Shown here: positions 1 to 5,929 of the stretch, in pieces
Position numbering within the stretch: position 1 is the first letter of the stretch
Layout: the number at the start of each line of letters is the position of its first letter
Virus record (IMG/VR): IMGVR_UViG_3300025620_000016
Location: 1 to 42,676 of that record
DNA: 42,676 nucleotides
Origin: a virus
Direction: 5' to 3' (one strand)
Translations under genes and position numbers: made by a program
Notes under the pieces: generated by a model
Told to the model about the DNA's origin: nothing
Databases searched by the model: none
The model's input: the letters and a program-made list of their open reading frames with translations, nothing else

Positions 1-390
1 CTCTCCGCCATCCATTGTACCGACAGAGACTAAATCCAGAACCTGCATAGCTTGGAAGTCTAAACCCTTGAAGGTCTTACCTTTCCAAACAGATTCCCAC
101 TCTTTGTACTGAACCTTAACTGTAGAACCATTACCTACACGCTCGTCAATTGGGTTCTTGCTTGCATCTACAAGCTTAGGCGCTGACCGAACCATTCCAT
201 TCGGGCCATTAACTTTACGCTTAATGATAATTGCTGGGCCTTCATCCATGTCCTTTACTGCAAAACCTTTAGACCGAAAGCTTTGTGCAGTGTCTTCGTC
301 TACTACTAGATTTACTGTGTATACTGGTTCGTAAGTAGTGTTAGGTGTTGTTACGCTTGCCCAATATGCTGTTCCTGATACTATAGCCAT
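1..390 (-). CDS. single-stranded DNA-binding protein-like, partial (3' end outside window)
   Basis: Translated from the ATG at 388-390, the frame stays open for 130 codons to the window edge. It begins MAIVSGTAYWASV and continues with alternating beta-strand-like segments and a KRKVNGPNG stretch. The N-terminus resembles small ssDNA-binding proteins annotated in marine podoviruses (T7 gp2.5 or DUF2815-like role: coating ssDNA during replication and recombination). The acidic C-terminal tail expected of such proteins would lie outside the window, so the assignment rests on the N-terminal part only. An AGGA ribosome site sits about 9 nt upstream, and the gene has its own promoter at 429-457. 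Alternative: a conserved phage protein of unknown role. Confidence 0.55.
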   Translation of the reverse strand, partial: MAIVSGTAYWASVTTPNTTYEPVYTVNLVVDEDTAQSFRSKGFAVKDMDEGPAIIIKRKVNGPNGMVRSAPKLVDASKNPIDERVGNGSTVKVQYKEWESVWKGKTFKGLDFQAMQVLDLVSVGTMDGGE

Positions 391-428
391 GTTTATATTT
401 CCTATCGTTGGTGTTAAAATGAGGTGGC

Positions 429-457
429 ATTATACCACAAGTTACTTCGCTTGTAAA
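429..457 (-). promoter_or_regulatory. sigma70-type promoter upstream of the ssDNA-binding-like gene
   Basis: Read on the minus strand: -35 TTTACA (452-457), a 17-bp spacer (435-451), -10 TATAAT (429-434), with TGG directly before the -10 (extended -10). It fires leftward into the gene starting at 390 and sits in the only real gap of this part of the operon. Confidence 0.7.
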
Positions 458-460
458 GTT

Positions 461-574
461 TTATTTGAAAAAAAATTCACGCTCTATGTACATTGCCCAA
501 ACAGCTATGATAAACACAGCCCAAGCTGGCGCTCCACATAAAGCTAATCCAAGTGCTATGAATACAGTGGTCAT
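461..574 (-). CDS. 37-residue membrane peptide
   Basis: A short frame starting MTTVFIALGLAL whose ATG overlaps the stop of the MazG-like gene (ATGA). About 27 of its residues are hydrophobic, so it is essentially one membrane span followed by a charged end (YIERE) and FFFK. The translational coupling and its place at the end of the micro-gene train support it being real. No family recognised. The promoter at 429-457 lies just past its stop. Confidence 0.55.
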   Translation of the reverse strand: MTTVFIALGLALCGAPAWAVFIIAVWAMYIEREFFFK

Positions 575-861
575 TGTTCTTTAACAAATAGCCCATCAAC
601 CATTGTACCCTTGCGGTCTTTGATGTCATTGTAAGCGTGTTCCATGCACTGTTCGAGAGTTAAGTTGCTTCGATGTGCAATGTTAATTAGCACTACAATA
701 ATATCTCCGATGTCATCAATAACTAGCTCGTCATTCTGAATGTTAAGGCGTAGTTCTTCGACCTCTTCGAGAAGCTTTTCAAACTGTTGGTGGTCTGTTG
801 AGCCATCAAATAAATTACGGTCATGGTGCCATTGCACTATCTTGTCTTCCAGTGTCTTCAT
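571..861 (-). CDS. mazG: MazG-like nucleoside triphosphate pyrophosphohydrolase
   Basis: The 96-residue product has the all-alpha NTP-PPase signature. KLLEEVEEL (about residues 29-37) supplies the metal-binding EExxE, and DDIGDIIVVL (about 49-58) supplies the second acidic helix. The end, IKDRKGTMVDGLFVKE, is the usual close of phage MazG-like proteins. The family hydrolyses (d)NTPs to monophosphates, cleaning nucleotide pools or lowering alarmone signals. Its N-terminus overlaps the 3' end of the preceding small gene by 41 bp. Start chosen at MKTLEDKIVQWHHDR because family members begin just before this motif. Confidence 0.85.
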   Translation of the reverse strand: MKTLEDKIVQWHHDRNLFDGSTDHQQFEKLLEEVEELRLNIQNDELVIDDIGDIIVVLINIAHRSNLTLEQCMEHAYNDIKDRKGTMVDGLFVKEQ

Positions 862-1006
862 CCTTGCTGTCTTCCTCTTGTATATAGTTAAGTAGTTCTT
901 TAGATGTTACATCCCATTTGCTGGTGGCTTGCTGCAAGGTTAAGCGTCCTTGCATTAAGTCTTCTTTAGCATTCTTTAAGTTCTGATTCAATACAAGCTG
1001 CTCCAC
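821..1006 (-). CDS. hypothetical small protein between two NTP-PPase-like genes
   Basis: A 61-residue frame that opens with GTG (1004-1006) or, less likely, a TTG at 989-991 that overlaps the upstream stop. The predicted product is helical and amphipathic (LKNAKEDLMQGRLTLQQATSKW), then acidic (QEEDSKDEDTG). It overlaps the gene upstream by 19 bp and mazG downstream by 41 bp, typical of this packed operon. Function unknown. The acidic tail is in the mazG overlap and could be a by-product of it. Confidence 0.55.
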   Translation of the reverse strand: MEQLVLNQNLKNAKEDLMQGRLTLQQATSKWDVTSKELLNYIQEEDSKDEDTGRQDSAMAP

Positions 1007-1251
1007 TCTTTAAGTTTATCTTGTTTCTTAAACATCTGTCCAAGCTTTTCTATTTGGCTCACCAGTTTATAATCTGAGAGAAGATTAATCATCACGTTAA
1101 CATCAGCTGCCTCCTGTAGTAAGTTGTCTAAATTCTTTTTCTCCTTACCAAACCTGAGAAGTTTACTGCAAACCATTGCTAGTTCGCAGCACTCCTCCAT
1201 AGTTATAACAAGAAGCTCTTGTTCTTTTTGAGTTAGTTTATGATTCAACAT
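988..1251 (-). CDS. second all-alpha NTP-PPase (MazG-like) protein
   Basis: 87 residues. MEECCELAMVCSKLLRFGKEK (given here as its key parts EECCE and LLRFG) and LLQEAADVNVMINLL match the two acidic helices of phage MazG/dUTPase-like all-alpha pyrophosphatases. Glu at the EExxE and the EAAD motif are present. It is shorter than cellular MazG but normal for phage versions. The ATG shares an A with the DUF932 stop (TAATG) and is preceded by AAGGTGG, so expression is coupled. It probably works on nucleotides alongside the MazG-like protein two genes on. Confidence 0.7.
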   Translation of the reverse strand: MLNHKLTQKEQELLVITMEECCELAMVCSKLLRFGKEKKNLDNLLQEAADVNVMINLLSDYKLVSQIEKLGQMFKKQDKLKEWSSLY

Positions 1252-2186
1252 TACGCCACCTTTGAGAAGTGATGTTGAACAACAGCCTGTCGGGTGTTCT
1301 GTGTTGCAGCTATATTAACTATAGCATCTCGGCGTTGTGCTGTTGCATGAGTAGACCAGTCGGTCATAGCATTATAAAATGCCCAGCGATTAGCACCCAA
1401 ACGTCTCTTGTATTTATGCCAAGCAGCATAGATGTATTCAAGCGATGGGTTAGTTCTTGGCATCTCACCCATGATAGCTTCACCAGATGAAGGCGGTCTA
1501 GAGTTAATAATCTTTTGCGCTGAATCAATCTTCAAAGCTTGGACAATCTCTTGAAAGGCCATGTTATCCGACATGGGTTGAGCACTCCACTCTGACCAGA
1601 GTTCACGCTGGTTCTCGAAAATATCTAGAGCCTTGGTGATAACTCTTGAGCCTACTTCTATGTCTAAGTTACGAGTGTGCTTAGCTCTAAACACTGCAAC
1701 CTCACCGCCAACAAAAACTTGTAGATTTGTACAAGCTTGCTGGATAGCTGCTGCACTAATCATAAAGGGCCAAGTCCCGTCAAAGCTTGACACTGCAAGC
1801 AGTCCAAGGGATGCAGTGTCACCGTCTGGAGTATTATAAGTATGAGCAGGTAGCTTATATTGTACAAAGGTTCTAGAGCCATCGTGAGAAGTTCTGATAG
1901 TCTCTTGGATGCCATCAACGCTAAGCCCTGAACGCTCAATAATATTACGGGTAACATCTATCATTTTCTTAGGGGCCACTGGCTTATAGTTATGACCGTG
2001 AACCCCTAGCTCTGCACCAGTATCAGTGCGGTAAATTACAGACTTAGAGCTAGACAGTTGAGTGCCATCATCGTCAATAAAATAATAAAGGCGCGCAGTT
2101 TCTATATCAAAATCTGCTGAGCCATAGCCACCCTCTCGGATGGCTTGAAGTGCTGAGTTGTTTGGAAACATTTGCATTATAGTCAT
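1251..2186 (-). CDS. DUF932 family protein
   Basis: The 311-residue product has the layout of phage/plasmid DUF932 proteins: an N-terminal YRTDTGAELGVHG region, a central block FDGTWPFMISAAAIQQ, then VFRAKHTRN and a helical C-terminus ending in AAWHKYKRR and WAFYNAMTDWSTH. The family is widespread in phages and mobile elements near replication genes; its biochemical role is not established. Start and stop overlap both neighbours as TAATG. A GGAG site lies about 10 nt before the ATG. Confidence 0.8.
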   Translation of the reverse strand: MTIMQMFPNNSALQAIREGGYGSADFDIETARLYYFIDDDGTQLSSSKSVIYRTDTGAELGVHGHNYKPVAPKKMIDVTRNIIERSGLSVDGIQETIRTSHDGSRTFVQYKLPAHTYNTPDGDTASLGLLAVSSFDGTWPFMISAAAIQQACTNLQVFVGGEVAVFRAKHTRNLDIEVGSRVITKALDIFENQRELWSEWSAQPMSDNMAFQEIVQALKIDSAQKIINSRPPSSGEAIMGEMPRTNPSLEYIYAAWHKYKRRLGANRWAFYNAMTDWSTHATAQRRDAIVNIAATQNTRQAVVQHHFSKVA

Positions 2187-2443
2187 TACGCTTGTACTCC
2201 TTCGATGCCATTAATATCTTTGATGTTCTTGAAGCTAATGCTTCGAGACTGTTTGTGCTGTACATAGAAAGCCCACTTGTAGCAATGGAAGATATGAAAA
2301 CACTCTCCCTTGCTAACCTCGAAACGATTCTTGCTGGTTCGCTGTCGTACAATAAAAGACTTACCGAAGACCATACCGTTTTTCTTGCCGCTAAATGCCA
2401 AAGAGTGTGTAGATTTTGCGATTAAGTTGAATAAAGTTTCCAT
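2186..2443 (-). CDS. hypothetical protein, first gene after an internal promoter
   Basis: 85 residues, basic and aromatic-rich (FHCYKWAFYVQHK). No family recognised. It is the first gene downstream of the promoter at 2476-2504 and its stop overlaps the DUF932 start (TAATG), so it heads a transcript covering 2443 to about 461. A competing minus-strand frame at 2107-2352 lacks these signals and was rejected. Confidence 0.6.
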   Translation of the reverse strand: METLFNLIAKSTHSLAFSGKKNGMVFGKSFIVRQRTSKNRFEVSKGECFHIFHCYKWAFYVQHKQSRSISFKNIKDINGIEGVQA

Positions 2444-2475
2444 AGTTTAATGCCTATTGGTTTAGTTGAGTGTGT

Positions 2476-2504
2476 ATTATAACATAAATTTATTTAAAAG
2501 TAAA
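2476..2504 (-). promoter_or_regulatory. leftward sigma70-type promoter
   Basis: Minus strand: -35 TTTACT (2499-2504), 17-bp spacer, perfect -10 TATAAT (2476-2481). It sits 33 bp before the ATG at 2443. It would give the DUF932/MazG block its own transcript. Confidence 0.7.
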
Positions 2505-2516
2505 GCGGTTTTTTAC

Positions 2517-2545
2517 TTGACTCCGCCGCCGAAGTGTGGTACAAT
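2517..2545 (+). promoter_or_regulatory. rightward sigma70-type promoter facing into the leftward operon
   Basis: Plus strand: -35 TTGACT (2517-2522), 17-bp spacer, -10 TACAAT (2540-2545), preceded by TGG (extended -10). The predicted start, near 2552, is inside the left arm of the inverted repeat 2547-2602. Any transcript would be antisense to the genes from 2609 onward. Sequence match only. Confidence 0.45.
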
Positions 2546-2546
2546 A

Positions 2547-2602
2547 ACTTAATGTCTTATAAGTTAGTTCGTAAGAACTTACTAACTTATAAGTCATTAA
2601 GT
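2547..2602. repeat. inverted repeat, copy 1 of the covarying hairpin family
   Basis: Arms 2547-2568 and 2581-2602 pair at 21 of 22 positions around the 12-nt loop TCGTAAGAACTT, which can itself fold through GTTC/GAAC. The loop is identical to copies at 4110-4155 and 4744-4789, while the outer arms differ but remain complementary. It separates the 2609-2776 gene from the promoter at 2476. Likely an RNA processing or stabilising element; there is no adjacent U-run to make it an intrinsic terminator. Confidence 0.8.
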
Positions 2603-2608
2603 AATTGG

Positions 2609-2776
2609 TTACTGTTTTTCTTTATCTTTGATTATCATGCTTAGCAACTCAAATTCAATATCATTTAAACGGTCTAGCAAATCTTCGTTAGGTTTAAAGT
2701 TTATATTGTTTTTAAAATACTTTGCATTAATGTTTAATTGATTTAAAATTTCAAAAAACTCTTCAGATTTTTCCAC
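2609..2776 (-). CDS. 55-residue hypothetical protein with GTG start
   Basis: Starts at GTG (2774-2776), chosen because AGGAG lies 7 nt upstream and no ATG is suitably placed. The product is EKSEEFFEILNQL... ending IKDKEKQ: acidic and basic heptads consistent with a short helical or coiled-coil protein. It overlaps the upstream gene by 14 bp. No family recognised. Confidence 0.6.
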   Translation of the reverse strand: MEKSEEFFEILNQLNINAKYFKNNINFKPNEDLLDRLNDIEFELLSMIIKDKEKQ

Positions 2777-2960
2777 TACTTAACTCCTGTTGAAGTCTAT
2801 CACCAGTAATCTTAGTAACAATATAAGGCTCACTGCTCTGCTGTCTTGCAACTTTATGAGCATCTTCTAAACTAAAACTATACACGGGGCATCCAGATAA
2901 TCCTAGAAAGTCTATACGCCATAGAACATTGCCTTCTTTAATTCCATCTGAGTTTTTCAT
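2763..2960 (-). CDS. hypothetical protein, 65 residues
   Basis: MKNSDGIKEGNVLWRIDFLG followed by CPVYSFSLEDAHKVARQQ and a charged end. The pattern suggests a small alpha/beta fold with a helix at residues 31-41. The ATG has GAGG about 8 nt upstream and overlaps the preceding gene by 23 bp. Function unknown. Confidence 0.6.
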   Translation of the reverse strand: MKNSDGIKEGNVLWRIDFLGLSGCPVYSFSLEDAHKVARQQSSEPYIVTKITGDRLQQELSSGKI

Positions 2961-3126
2961 GGTGCTCTGCCTCGTTTAAATAACCTTTAAGTACATAGTC
3001 AGGAAGTCTTTCAATCATTTCATATATTGCTTGGCCTTCACCGTCTCTTACATCTCTATAGAGTTGATGCATTACCTCGATTAATAGCTCTTCCTTTTCT
3101 TCTAAATCTTTAGTTGTTGGCTGCAT
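2938..3126 (-). CDS. hypothetical helical protein, 62 residues
   Basis: Highly charged and helical (EEKEELLIEVMHQLYRDV). A strong AGGAGG lies 6 nt before the ATG at 3124-3126, and it overlaps both neighbours by 17-23 bp. No family recognised. Confidence 0.6.
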   Translation of the reverse strand: MQPTTKDLEEKEELLIEVMHQLYRDVRDGEGQAIYEMIERLPDYVLKGYLNEAEHHEKLRWN

Positions 3127-3337
3127 ATCTAGCCTCCTGTTTAACTTTATCTATGTAATCTTCAAAGGCTTTGCGGTGTATCTTCTTGTACTTAGAGCCG
3201 CCTTTCTTGATAACATCTTGCATATAGTGATATGTTTGAAGACCTTCCATAGCTTTATTGAGGTCTGGCTCTAGCATAAAGCTAAACATATGTGACTGAC
3301 AGGTCGCAATAAACTCTTCTTCTGTGGGTAAATCCAT
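3110..3337 (-). CDS. hypothetical protein, 75 residues
   Basis: MDLPTEEEFIATCQSHMFSF then a basic C-terminal half (KKGGSKYKKIHRKAFEDYIDK). A GGAGG site lies 6 nt before the ATG, which overlaps the upstream stop as TAATG. The basic helix could bind nucleic acid, but this is only a guess from composition. Confidence 0.6.
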   Translation of the reverse strand: MDLPTEEEFIATCQSHMFSFMLEPDLNKAMEGLQTYHYMQDVIKKGGSKYKKIHRKAFEDYIDKVKQEARYAANN

Positions 3338-3477
3338 TAGTAACCTCCAGTAAATCCAATTATATAAACTCTACGGGCTTGGTCGCCTGAGCTGTTAGCC
3401 TCAAATGTTAAGCCTTCTCGAACAGCAAAAGCTATCATGGCGTAGAACTCTTCGATATCAAACGTCTTAAATTCCAT
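3337..3477 (-). CDS. 46-residue hypothetical protein
   Basis: MEFKTFDIEEFYAMIAFAVR then EANSSGDQARRVYIIGFTGGY. GGAGA lies 6 nt before the ATG (3475-3477), within the 3' end of the upstream gene, and its stop shares the A of the next ATG (TAATG). Function unknown. Confidence 0.6.
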   Translation of the reverse strand: MEFKTFDIEEFYAMIAFAVREGLTFEANSSGDQARRVYIIGFTGGY

Positions 3478-3479
3478 AG

Positions 3480-4094
3480 TTATTCTCCAGTCAGGTAAGT
3501 ATAGTGTACTTCAGATACATGGTTGCCATCTTGCCACCGCTTAGACTTAGTAGCTACAAAGTCACACCAAGAGTTCCAAAGATTCTCACAGCCATAGTCA
3601 GCACATAATTCTATGTACTTATCTATCTTAGCATTGTTAGCATCAATGCCCTTCTGGGTCTTGGGATTCTTAGCTAGTGCTAAGTCTTTAGTGTCCAGTC
3701 CATACATTCTAATATTATGAGTATCCATACAGCCAACCAATCCAGCAACCAACTGACAGCAGAAGCCAGCTTTAGCTAAGCCCAAGCCATCAACTCTCAG
3801 GAATATATTCATAAGCGATATAGATTTCATAAAGTCTGTTTGCTTGCTGTTAATAACAGCCATCACCTGAGCATATACTTTGTGCTGATTAGATTTAAGA
3901 TAGCTATATGTTTTCCCTTTGTTGCCCCACAAGAATCGGGACTCAGATTTATTTAATCTTACATCGGATAGTTGGTCACCAACACCGAGCCAGTTTTGTT
4001 GAATGCTTAGCACTACCATTAGAACTGTATCTGACATATTAGTAGCACTACGTTGTGAGTATTCCTGAACCGCTTTGCAGTGAGTGTTGAACAT
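3480..4094 (-). CDS. conserved phage protein with helix-hairpin-helix-like segment
   Basis: 204 residues from the ATG at 4092-4094. This start is chosen over upstream TTG/ATG codons because GGAG (4101-4104) sits 6 nt before it. The central stretch FLRVDGLGLAKAGFCCQLVAG has the hydrophobic-Gly-hydrophobic pattern of helix-hairpin-helix DNA-binding loops, followed by GCMDTHN. Similar proteins occur, unannotated, in marine phages. Its leader holds inverted repeat copy 2, ending 16 nt before the start codon. DNA binding is inferred from pattern only. Confidence 0.65.
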   Translation of the reverse strand: MFNTHCKAVQEYSQRSATNMSDTVLMVVLSIQQNWLGVGDQLSDVRLNKSESRFLWGNKGKTYSYLKSNQHKVYAQVMAVINSKQTDFMKSISLMNIFLRVDGLGLAKAGFCCQLVAGLVGCMDTHNIRMYGLDTKDLALAKNPKTQKGIDANNAKIDKYIELCADYGCENLWNSWCDFVATKSKRWQDGNHVSEVHYTYLTGE

Positions 4095-4109
4095 CGGCAT
4101 CTCCAATTG

Positions 4110-4155
4110 TGTACTTATTAGTTAGTTCGTAAGAACTTACTAACTAATAAGTACA
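4110..4155. repeat. inverted repeat, copy 2 of the covarying hairpin family
   Basis: Perfect 17-bp arms (4110-4126 and 4139-4155) around the conserved 12-nt loop 4127-4138. Compared with copy 3, two arm positions differ and both changes are compensated on the other arm. On the minus strand the stem ends just upstream of the GGAG ribosome site of the 204-residue gene, leaving that site single-stranded. Confidence 0.85.
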
Positions 4156-4162
4156 TTTAATA

Positions 4163-4294
4163 TTAATCTTCTTGAGTTATATAGCGGTCATTCCAGTCTT
4201 CGATGGCATTAAAGACTTCACCGCTAGTTACATAACCGCCATCTAATAGTCTTTCGACTAAATAATGTACAAATTCATTGCTAACTTCTACCAT
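4163..4294 (-). CDS. 43-residue hypothetical protein
   Basis: MVEVSNEFVHYLVERLLDGG then YVTSGEVFNAIEDWNDRY: two amphipathic helices, acidic. GAGGTGG lies directly upstream and the start is 1 nt past the preceding stop (TAAAATG). It resembles a winged-helix or helix-turn-helix fragment in length only; no family recognised. Confidence 0.6.
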   Translation of the reverse strand: MVEVSNEFVHYLVERLLDGGYVTSGEVFNAIEDWNDRYITQED

Positions 4295-4295
4295 T

Positions 4296-4556
4296 TTACC
4301 ACCTCTTACCCGCTGGGTTCTGATTAATTTTATCTTTCCAGATGCTTAAAGCTTCTGAGAGCGTAAGGTCATAGTGACCCCAGAATATATCTACTCCCTC
4401 TTCAGTGTTGCCCCAGCTATGGAACATATATTCAGCATCAGGTTTAAAGGCATCTATATGTTTGCTCTTATAGCTAATACAGATTCCAAGTATACCACAA
4501 GTGCTAACTAATTCGGCATCTAAACGTGACCGTAAAGTCTTTTGTAGTTCTATCAT
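4296..4556 (-). CDS. hypothetical protein, 86 residues
   Basis: Start set at the ATG 4554-4556 (MIELQKTLRSRLDAEL), because the upstream gene stops 1 nt before it (TAATATG); the longer frame to 4583 would read out of phase through that gene. The product continues GILGICISYKS and ends in YDLTLSEALSIWKDKINQNPAG. Function unknown. Confidence 0.6.
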   Translation of the reverse strand: MIELQKTLRSRLDAELVSTCGILGICISYKSKHIDAFKPDAEYMFHSWGNTEEGVDIFWGHYDLTLSEALSIWKDKINQNPAGKRW

Positions 4557-4557
4557 A

Positions 4558-4725
4558 TTATTTAACCCCTGATTCTTTTGCATCTTCGACTATCTTACAA
4601 GCCAGATTCCAAGCCATCATAGCGGCCAGCCAAGCTACAGATTTCTCACTGCCTGAAAAGCTTTCAAGTCTATCTTCTAAGTCTTTCATGCTAGTCGGAG
4701 TGTAAAACAATTCAACTTTTTTCAT
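4558..4725 (-). CDS. 55-residue hypothetical protein
   Basis: MKKVELFYTPTSMKDLEDRL then SVAWLAAMMAWNLACKIVED: a mixed N-terminus and a hydrophobic helix with acidic ends that could be a core helix or a weak membrane span. GAGG lies about 9 nt upstream of the ATG (4723-4725). Hairpin copy 3 ends 19 nt before the start codon. Confidence 0.6.
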   Translation of the reverse strand: MKKVELFYTPTSMKDLEDRLESFSGSEKSVAWLAAMMAWNLACKIVEDAKESGVK

Positions 4726-4743
4726 AACGGTTCGCCTCTTTTG

Positions 4744-4789
4744 TGTCTTTATTAGTTAGTTCGTAAGAACTTACTAACTAATAAAGACA
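4744..4789. repeat. inverted repeat, copy 3 of the covarying hairpin family
   Basis: Perfect 17-bp arms 4744-4760 and 4773-4789 around the same 12-nt loop TCGTAAGAACTT. It lies in the leader of the 55-residue gene at 4558-4725, at nearly the same distance from its start codon as copy 2 is from its own. Confidence 0.85.
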
Positions 4790-4806
4790 TTTTAAAATAA
4801 TAATTA

Positions 4807-4938
4807 CTATGCTTTTTCAATGTAGACATCTTGATAGCCTTCAGCTATATAGAAGGCCGCTAACTTTTCCGCTTCACCTTTGGTGATATAGTATTGATTT
4901 GCTTCAACACCACCAACCCAAACTGTATATCTATTCAT
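4807..4938 (-). CDS. 43-residue hypothetical protein
   Basis: MNRYTVWVGGVEANQYYITK then GEAEKLAAFYIAEGYQDVYI: a beta-hairpin-like start, a helix (GEAEKLAAFYIAEG) and a final strand, the layout of a small compact alpha/beta protein. AAGGAG lies 9 nt upstream, and the ATG overlaps the upstream stop (ATGA). No family recognised. Confidence 0.65.
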   Translation of the reverse strand: MNRYTVWVGGVEANQYYITKGEAEKLAAFYIAEGYQDVYIEKA

Positions 4939-5021
4939 CGGTCTATCTCCTTTCCAATTATATAGATTATAAAGCCAGACAATGATAACACTATTATAAA
5001 CGCTACGTCAATTATAACCAT
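4935..5021 (-). CDS. 28-residue membrane micropeptide
   Basis: MVIIDVAFIIVLSLSGFIIY followed by IIGKEIDR: a single hydrophobic span with a charged end. A strong GGAGG lies 6 nt before the ATG (5019-5021), and the stop overlaps the next ATG (ATGA). The strong ribosome site and tight coupling are the main support for such a short frame. Confidence 0.55.
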   Translation of the reverse strand: MVIIDVAFIIVLSLSGFIIYIIGKEIDR

Positions 5022-5022
5022 C

Positions 5023-5187
5023 TTATACCTCCACTTCAATGAAAGAATCTAAGTCAGTCGGCTCTGCCGGAACAACTTCTACTAAACTATATTCTGCATT
5101 TCTTAAATGCATAGCAGTTTCAGTAGCATCTTCTAAGTCTTGGCAGACCATTACATTACCATCGAATATAACTTTATACATAAGCAT
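5023..5187 (-). CDS. 54-residue hypothetical protein
   Basis: MLMYKVIFDGNVMVCQDLED then TAMHLRNAEYSLVEVVPAEP and an acidic end. AAGG lies 5 nt before the ATG at 5185-5187; the ATG at 5179-5181 is an alternative. It stops 1 nt before the 28-residue gene begins. A longer frame on the plus strand here is antisense and lacks signals. The inverted repeat 5206-5255 forms its leader. Confidence 0.6.
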   Translation of the reverse strand: MLMYKVIFDGNVMVCQDLEDATETAMHLRNAEYSLVEVVPAEPTDLDSFIEVEV

Positions 5188-5205
5188 TCAGCCTTTTCGT
5201 TTTGG

Positions 5206-5255
5206 AGTTAATTTAATAGAGCCTACTACTTCGTAATAGGCTATATAAATTAACT
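5206..5255. repeat. inverted repeat in leader, related architecture
   Basis: Two nested stems: AGTTAATTTA (5206-5215) pairs with 5246-5255, and an inner stem AGCCTA..TAGGCT (5220-5242) closes on a loop containing TTCGTAA, the same heptamer as in the loops of the three main copies. It ends 19 nt before the ATG at 5187, matching the spacing at 4725. It overlaps the stop codon of the upstream 59-residue gene. Confidence 0.7.
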
Positions 5256-5433
5256 AAACTTCGTAGCATTTAACAACAGTACTCCAGTCTATACTATGTA
5301 AAACTTCTTCGCAATGATATAGATGTTTATGTACTACTATTGTACCATCATCCCACTCTATACAAACTTTATCGCGGAAGGATACATTTGGAAACTTTCT
5401 TGCCCATATATAGCTATCATCAAAGTCTTGCAT
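5254..5433 (-). CDS. 59-residue hypothetical protein
   Basis: MQDFDDSYIWARKFPNVSFR then DKVCIEWDDGTIVVHKHLYH and a short end with paired Cys/His residues (CEE, KCYEV). GAGGT lies 9 nt before the ATG (5431-5433). The His/Cys content could bind metal, which is a guess. No family recognised. Confidence 0.6.
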   Translation of the reverse strand: MQDFDDSYIWARKFPNVSFRDKVCIEWDDGTIVVHKHLYHCEEVLHSIDWSTVVKCYEV

Positions 5434-5488
5434 AAATATATACCTCGAAAATTAATAGAATTTAACTGGCCGTCCGTGGCCGATAGAA

Positions 5489-5926
5489 TTACTTGACAGA
5501 CAGAATCTCAAGGATTTTACCCATCATCGCTTCTAGCGAATCAACACGATTGGTCAGTGTTGGTTCCTTGGAAGTCGTAGACTTCTTTGGAGCCTTGGAA
5601 GCCTTTGGCTTCGCTGAAGCTTTAGCTTTAACTTTCTTGGAAGCCTTTGGCTTCGCCTTAGCCTTAGATTTCTTGGTAGAAATCATGTGGAGGAACTGCT
5701 CTGGAACACAATCCCATTCAAACCATTCTGAAACATCAGAATGGGTCATAAAGCTATCGGAGTCTTTGTAGTGCTTGTTAAGCACTGCATTGAAAACCTT
5801 GGTCAATCCATATCTCTCCGATGGAGAGGTTGCTTGGATATTCGCAAAGTGGGAAGCTACGGCAAACACTTGTCGAGCAGTAGCAATTTGGTTGGCATCG
5901 ATTGAGTTGAAGTTTGATTTGGCCAT
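5489..5926 (-). CDS. basic protein with histone H1-like Lys/Ala/Pro tail; first gene of the leftward arm
   Basis: 145 residues: a folded-looking N-terminal half (residues 1-82, with EWFEWDCVPEQFLHMIS), then a low-complexity K/A/P/S tract (about 84-119, repeats of KAKPKASKK type), then a short coiled coil (NRVDSLEAMMGKILEIL) that could oligomerise it. The tract resembles the C-terminal tails of histone H1 or bacterial H1-like proteins, suggesting DNA or RNA binding. It is the first gene after the main leftward promoter, so it is probably made early. Its ribosome site (AAGGA, 5935-5939) lies inside a 28-bp hairpin stem. Function inferred from composition only. Confidence 0.75.
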   Translation of the reverse strand: MAKSNFNSIDANQIATARQVFAVASHFANIQATSPSERYGLTKVFNAVLNKHYKDSDSFMTHSDVSEWFEWDCVPEQFLHMISTKKSKAKAKPKASKKVKAKASAKPKASKAPKKSTTSKEPTLTNRVDSLEAMMGKILEILSVK

Positions 5927-5929
5927 TAT

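Noticed and set aside
2107-2352. 81-residue minus-strand frame overlapping the 85-residue gene
   Set aside because: The 2186-2443 frame has the promoter, ribosome site and TAATG coupling; this one has none.
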